In this document: positions 13,708 to 17,005 of the stretch, piece after piece
How positions within the stretch are numbered: position 1 is the stretch's first letter
Layout of the letters: every line of letters begins with the position of its first letter
Origin: Microbacteriaceae bacterium
GTDB lineage: Bacteria; Actinomycetota; Actinomycetes; Actinomycetales; Microbacteriaceae
Length of the DNA: 17,005 nt
Assembly: GCA_012719255.1 (NCBI GenBank)
Contig: JAAYAS010000151.1
Coordinates: 1 to 17,005, forward strand
Direction of reading: 5' to 3'
Notes under the pieces: generated by a model
Seen by the model: the letters and a program-made list of their open reading frames with translations, nothing else
Told to the model about the DNA's origin: nothing
Databases searched by the model: none
Program-made: the position numbers and the translations under genes

Positions 13708-14886
13708 CTAGACGGGGTGCGGGTAGTCGGCGAACGCCCGCTCGAACTCGCGCACCGCCACCGCCGGCAGCGCGTCGAAGCCCTCGAGCTCGAGCCGCCG
13801 ACGCGCGCCAGTGCCGGCCGTGCGCCAGAGCCCCACGACCGTCCCCCGCCGATGCGCCGTCGGCGGGAACACGCCGTTGCCGCCCGGCACGATCCGGGTA
13901 CGGTGCTCCGCCGCGACGATGAGGTCGCGATCCGGGTAGCCGAGCACGACCTCGTCGAACGGCGGCAGGAGCCGTCCGACGCCCGCCCCGCCATCCAGGA
14001 GGTCGCGGCGCTCCCGCAGCCCTGGCGGGCCCTGCAGCGCCTCTCCGAGGGCATCCTCGCCGTAGTGCTCGAGCCCGCGGGTCGCGACGGGCTCGACGCG
14101 GCGCACCCGGCCGAGCGGCAGCTTCGTCCACCAGTGGAAGTCGCGCAGGGTCGCCGGGCCGTGCCCGACGAGGTAGCGGCGCAGCCATGCGGCGATCGCC
14201 GCGTCCTCGTCGCCCCCGAATCGCGACTCGAGCGACCCGCCCGGCGGCAGGTGCCGGGCGGCGTCGACGACCAGCGCCTCGCCACCGCTGACCTGCCCGT
14301 AGGCGAGCACCCCCTGCACGATGAGCGTGTAGAGCGCGTGGTAGCGCTGGCCGCCCTCGAGCACGATGCCGCGCTCGGCGAGCGCGGCGATGAGCGCATC
14401 CCGGCCGAGCGCTCCGCCACCGGCCTCGAGCGCGGCCCGCGACGCCTCGGCGATCCGCTCGAGCAGCGCGTCGTCGAGGCCGTGCTCGGCGCGGCGCTTC
14501 GCGGCGCCGGCGAGCTGACGCTCGCGGGTGAGCGCGGTCATCCATTCGAGATCGTCGGCGGCGGTCGCGAAGAGCGTGCCGCGCATCGGGTAGCCGCGTA
14601 CGAGCGAGCCGTCGGCGAACGCCGCGGCGACGGCGCGGGAGCGGGCGTCGCCGTCGCCATCGCCGGCGGCCGCATCCGGATGCAGGCGCAGCGCGAGCGC
14701 GGATCGCACGCCCCCGAGGTGCTGCCCTTGCGCGCAGCCGAGGTGCGCGGCGACCTCGGCCGGCGTCGCGAACGGCGTCGCGCCATCGCCGTGATCGACG
14801 AGCCCCTGGGCGATGATCCGGAGCTCTGCGAGCTCGCGGCGACGGGATGCGGGCAGGGCCGGTGCTGCGGCGCGTGCGGCGTGCAT
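13708..14886 (-). CDS. Winged-helix DNA-binding domain protein (HTH_42 / AlkZ-like)
   Basis: 392 residues, usual for the HTH_42 family, which includes the DNA glycosylases AlkZ and YcaQ that unhook interstrand crosslinks. Family landmarks are GCAQGQHLGG (50-59) with the QxQ pair Gln53/Gln55 at the place of the catalytic QxQ/QxD motif, PMRGTLFAT, RYHALYTLI, an internal RDFHWW, LLPPFDEVVLGYPDR and the C-terminal GNGVFPPTAHRRGTVVGLW. An N-terminal basic helix and three winged-helix units are expected. No Shine-Dalgarno is seen; minus-strand TACGAT ends 7 bases before ATG 14886. It stands alone between two convergent respiratory blocks and is bracketed by two inverted copies of a repeat. Glycosylase activity is inference: many members of this family are uncharacterised. 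Confidence 0.85.
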   Translation of the reverse strand: MHAARAAAPALPASRRRELAELRIIAQGLVDHGDGATPFATPAEVAAHLGCAQGQHLGGVRSALALRLHPDAAAGDGDGDARSRAVAAAFADGSLVRGYPMRGTLFATAADDLEWMTALTRERQLAGAAKRRAEHGLDDALLERIAEASRAALEAGGGALGRDALIAALAERGIVLEGGQRYHALYTLIVQGVLAYGQVSGGEALVVDAARHLPPGGSLESRFGGDEDAAIAAWLRRYLVGHGPATLRDFHWWTKLPLGRVRRVEPVATRGLEHYGEDALGEALQGPPGLRERRDLLDGGAGVGRLLPPFDEVVLGYPDRDLIVAAEHRTRIVPGGNGVFPPTAHRRGTVVGLWRTAGTGARRRLELEGFDALPAVAVREFERAFADYPHPV

Positions 14887-14893
14887 GGTCCGG

Positions 14894-14899
14894 ATCGTA
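14894..14899 (-). promoter_or_regulatory. Candidate -10 element of the winged-helix gene, leaderless
   Basis: Minus-strand TACGAT fits TANNNT and ends 7 bases before ATG 14886, the same spacing as for trpD and ctaE. No Shine-Dalgarno sequence and no good -35 are visible. Confidence 0.4.
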
Positions 14900-14928
14900 C
14901 GCGGCTCGTGCGGGCGTCCGCCGTGCGC

Positions 14929-15000
14929 CGCTCGGGCCCGGGCCGGTGCCGGCTCCTGCCGAGCGCGATGGCTGCAGCGGCGACTCCCGGCCGAAATGGG
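14929..15000 (+). repeat. Copy 2 of the dispersed stem-loop-plus-tail element
   Basis: A stem CGCTCGG (14929-14935) and CCGAGCG (14959-14965) is followed by a 36-base tail (14965-15000) that matches the minus-strand tail of copy 1 at 29 of 36 positions, with the shared core GCGGCGACT. The segment before the tail also shares CCGGT and CTGC-like blocks with copy 1 but is shorter, as if partly deleted. It lies upstream of the winged-helix start and just outside the ctaF terminator. Confidence 0.55.
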
Positions 15001-15015
15001 CAGAGCGCGGAACGA

Positions 15016-15049
15016 CGACGCCCCGCCTGCCGGAGCAGACGGGGCGTCG
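15016..15049 (-). terminator. ctaF: Terminator of the ctaD-ctaF transcript
   Basis: CGACGCCCCG (15016-15025) and CGGGGCGTCG (15040-15049) form a perfect 10-base stem, extended by CTGC (15027-15030)/GCAG (15035-15038). In the minus-strand RNA the one odd position becomes a U-G wobble and the loop is C(UCCG)G, a stable UNCG-type tetraloop, which supports minus-strand use. It starts 17 bases past the ctaF stop. The T-tract is weak. Confidence 0.82.
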
Positions 15050-15066
15050 GACGGTGCGGGTTCCGC

Positions 15067-15489
15067 CTAGTGGCCGTAGCGGCCGCGGTAGAACTCGTAG
15101 ACCCAGCCGCCGAGGGCGATGATGAGGAACGGCGCGAAGAAGAACGCCGGCCACCAGCCGAAGGCGATGCTGAGGAAGATGAGCCCGATGACGAGCGCGA
15201 GCAGGATCGGCCACAGCGACTGCGGCGCGAAGTGGCCGAGCTCCTCGTCGGCGTCGGCGATCTCGGCGTCGAGGCGGTCCTCGGGGAGGAGCTTCACCTT
15301 GAAGGGCTTCTCCTCGAGGCCGAGGTACCACGCGATGAACGCCGAGAAGGCGAACATCAGCGCGAACGCGACCGAACCGACCCACTCGATGCCCCGCTCG
15401 CCCGAGACGGACGTCCACCACACGTAGGCGATGGTCACGATGGCGTAGAAGACGGTGAGGGACCAGAGGATGTTCTTGGTGGTCTTCAT
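15067..15489 (-). CDS. ctaF: Cytochrome c oxidase subunit IV, actinobacterial type
   Basis: 140 residues, the usual size of this small actinobacterial oxidase subunit. Four membrane helices at about 8-26, 36-57, 93-112 and 114-133, with a central charged loop (60-86, acidic LPEDRLDAEIADADEE) between the second and third. The C-terminus GWVYEFYRGRYGH and the N-terminus MKTTKNILW are typical of the family. It supports assembly and stability of the aa3 oxidase; it carries no cofactor ligands. The start ATG 15489 lies 7 bases after the ctaD stop; the nearest AAAGG is about 12 bases away, so translation probably depends on coupling to ctaD. Confidence 0.95.
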   Translation of the reverse strand: MKTTKNILWSLTVFYAIVTIAYVWWTSVSGERGIEWVGSVAFALMFAFSAFIAWYLGLEEKPFKVKLLPEDRLDAEIADADEELGHFAPQSLWPILLALVIGLIFLSIAFGWWPAFFFAPFLIIALGGWVYEFYRGRYGH

Positions 15490-15496
15490 CGGTGCA

Positions 15497-17005
15497 TCAG
15501 GCCTTTCCGCCGACGGTCACCGGCTCGTCGTGGGCGCCGGGCGCTGCGAGCTCGGGGTGGTTGAGGTCGAACGCCGGGCGCTCCGAGCGGATGCGCGGGA
15601 TCGAGGTGAAGTTGTGGCGCGGCGGCGGGCAGCTGGTCGCCCACTCGAGCGAGCCGCCGTAGCCCCACGGGTCGTTCACCGTGACCTTCTTGGCGTTGCG
15701 GGCCGTGATGAACACGTTGAGGAAGAACGGGATCATCGAGACGGCGAGGATGATCGCGCCGATCGTCGAGACCTGGTTCATCCACGTGAAGTGGTCCTCC
15801 GGCTGGTAGGTGAAGTAGCGGCGCGGCATGCCCATGACGCCGAGCCAGTGCTGCACGAGGAACGTCATGTGGAAGCCGACGAACAGCAGCCAGAAGTGCA
15901 CCTTGCCGAGGCCCTCGTTGAGCATCTTGCCGGTCCACTTGGGCCACCAGAAGTAGAAGCCCGCGAACATGGCGTAGACGACCGTGCCGAAGATCACGTA
16001 GTGGAAGTGCGCGACGACGAAGTAGGTGTCCGACATCTGGAAGTCGAGCATCGGGGTCGCGAGGATGACGCCGGTGAGGCCGCCGAACACGAACGAGACG
16101 AGGAAGCCGAGCGAGAAGAGCATCGGGGTCTCGAAGGTGATCGAGCCGCGCCACATCGTGCCGACCCAGTTGAAGATCTTCACGCCCGTCGGGACCGCGA
16201 TGAGCATCGTCATCAGGGCGAAGAAGGGCAGCAGCACCGAGCCGGTGACGTACATGTGGTGCGCCCACACCGAGGCCGACAGGGCCGCGATGGCGATGGT
16301 CGCGAGCACGAGCGTCTTGTAGCCGAAGATCGGCTTGCGGCTGAAGACCGGGAAGATCTCCGAGACGATGCCGAAGAACGGCAGAGCGATGACGTAGACC
16401 TCCGGGTGGCCGAAGAACCAGAACAGGTGCTGGTAGAGGATCGTGCCGCCGGTGTCGATGTCGTAGATGTGCGTGAGGAACACGCGGTCCATGAGCAGGC
16501 CGAACCAGGCGATGGTGAGCACCGGGAAGGCGAAGAGCACGAGGATCGACGTGATGAGCACGTTCCAGGTGAAGATCGGCATGCGCCACATCGTCATGCC
16601 CGGGGCGCGCATCGTGAGGATCGTGGTGATGAAGTTCACCGCGCCGAAGATGGTGCCGTAACCGGTGAGCGCGAGGCCCGCGATCCAGAGGTCGCCGCCG
16701 GCGCCCGGCGAGAACGTGGTGAGCGAGAGCGGGGTGTAGGCGGTCCAGCCGAACGACGCCGCGCCCTGCGGGGTGAGGAAGCCGAGCACCGCGATGATCG
16801 CGCCGAAGGTGTAGAGCCAGTAGGCGAACGCGTTGAGTCGCGGGAAGGCGACGTCGACGGTGCCGATCTGCAGCGGCAGCAGCGCGTTGGCGAAGCCGGC
16901 GAACAGAGGTGTCGCGAACAGAAGCAACATCACGGTGCCGTGCACCGTGAACAGCTGGTTGTACTGCTCCTTCGTCGGAATGATCTGCATCCCCGGAGCG
17001 AACAG
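15497..17005 (-). CDS. ctaD: Cytochrome c oxidase subunit I (aa3 type), 5' end outside the window
   Basis: 502 residues are visible and the frame stays open to the window edge, so the N-terminus (roughly 70 residues by comparison with the family) is missing; the ATG at 16990 is internal (LFAPGMQIIPTKEQY). Metal ligands in visible numbering: His22 (VHGT) and His335 for low-spin heme a, His333 for heme a3, and His200, His249 and His250 for CuB. His200-Pro-Glu202-Val-Tyr204 carries the crosslinked Tyr and the A-type Glu that ends the D-channel, whose entry Asp lies in GTVDVAFPRLN. This is the catalytic subunit that reduces oxygen and pumps protons. ctaF follows after 7 bases. ctaC is expected upstream, beyond the window. 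Confidence 0.97.
   Translation of the reverse strand: MFAPGMQIIPTKEQYNQLFTVHGTVMLLLFATPLFAGFANALLPLQIGTVDVAFPRLNAFAYWLYTFGAIIAVLGFLTPQGAASFGWTAYTPLSLTTFSPGAGGDLWIAGLALTGYGTIFGAVNFITTILTMRAPGMTMWRMPIFTWNVLITSILVLFAFPVLTIAWFGLLMDRVFLTHIYDIDTGGTILYQHLFWFFGHPEVYVIALPFFGIVSEIFPVFSRKPIFGYKTLVLATIAIAALSASVWAHHMYVTGSVLLPFFALMTMLIAVPTGVKIFNWVGTMWRGSITFETPMLFSLGFLVSFVFGGLTGVILATPMLDFQMSDTYFVVAHFHYVIFGTVVYAMFAGFYFWWPKWTGKMLNEGLGKVHFWLLFVGFHMTFLVQHWLGVMGMPRRYFTYQPEDHFTWMNQVSTIGAIILAVSMIPFFLNVFITARNAKKVTVNDPWGYGGSLEWATSCPPPRHNFTSIPRIRSERPAFDLNHPELAAPGAHDEPVTVGGKA

Noticed and set aside
13708..14886. Winged-helix gene as a recent foreign acquisition judged by composition
   Set aside because: Its GC-rich codon use looks like that of its neighbours. 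Only the flanking repeats hint at insertion, and that is reported separately.
11843..15421. 1192-codon open frame on the minus strand across qcrB, the winged-helix gene and ctaF
   Set aside because: It is out of frame with or antisense to four well-supported genes and its translation is Arg/Ala-rich with no domain. The same applies to 2215-4455 (-), 2316-3896 (+), 5469-7463 (+) and 13105-15564 (+).
1..17005. CRISPR array, prophage, insertion sequence, toxin-antitoxin or defence system
   Set aside because: Looked for on both strands; no repeat-spacer pattern, transposase, integrase or paired small toxin/antitoxin genes were seen.

Overview
The window looks like chromosome of a high-GC actinobacterium, most likely a member of the Microbacteriaceae. 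The clues are the strong G/C preference at third codon positions, the actinobacterial cytochrome bcc-aa3 gene set (a diheme QcrC, a three-helix Rieske QcrA, a long QcrB, and the small fourth oxidase subunit CtaF), and trpD divergent from ctaE. The genus is inference; no rRNA or other marker is present. Gene density is high, no intergenic stretch exceeds 300 bases, and I see no tRNA, rRNA, CRISPR array, integrase or transposase.

Region 1 (1-7178) is a phenylacetyl-CoA / beta-oxidation type catabolic cluster. On the minus strand a 3-oxoadipyl-CoA-type thiolase, a crotonase-family enoyl-CoA hydratase and a 3-hydroxyacyl-CoA dehydrogenase form a tight operon (7-base gap, then an ATGA overlap). 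A zinc alcohol dehydrogenase follows as a separate unit. At the left end the bifunctional ring-opening enzyme PaaZ diverges from a PaaI-like hotdog thioesterase, with a near-perfect palindrome between them that looks like a regulator operator. Together PaaZ, dehydrogenase, hydratase and thiolase cover ring cleavage and the later steps to acetyl-CoA and succinyl-CoA. The ligase PaaK, the epoxidase PaaABCDE and a second crotonase (isomerase) are not in this window.

Region 2 (7179-9211) is minus strand: a small GlsB/YeaQ-type membrane protein, an unrecognised four-helix membrane protein, and trpD (tryptophan biosynthesis) just upstream of it.

Region 3 (9212-17005) is the aerobic respiratory core. 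ctaE-qcrC-qcrA-qcrB runs on the plus strand and ends at a 19-bp hairpin terminator. ctaD (5' end cut by the window edge) and ctaF run towards it on the minus strand. Their products form the menaquinol:cytochrome c reductase and aa3 oxidase; QcrC supplies the tethered cytochrome cc that normally replaces a soluble cytochrome c. A winged-helix HTH_42/AlkZ-like gene sits between the two respiratory blocks.

I found no clear new multi-gene system; most of the window is ordinary housekeeping and catabolism. The points most worth a second look are (i) two imperfect inverted copies of a 36-base sequence, each next to a stem-loop, bracketing the winged-helix gene; (ii) three genes (trpD, ctaE, winged-helix) whose start codon lies exactly 7 bases after a -10-like hexamer with no Shine-Dalgarno sequence, suggesting leaderless mRNAs; and (iii) candidate operators in the paaZ/paaI and thiolase promoter regions.
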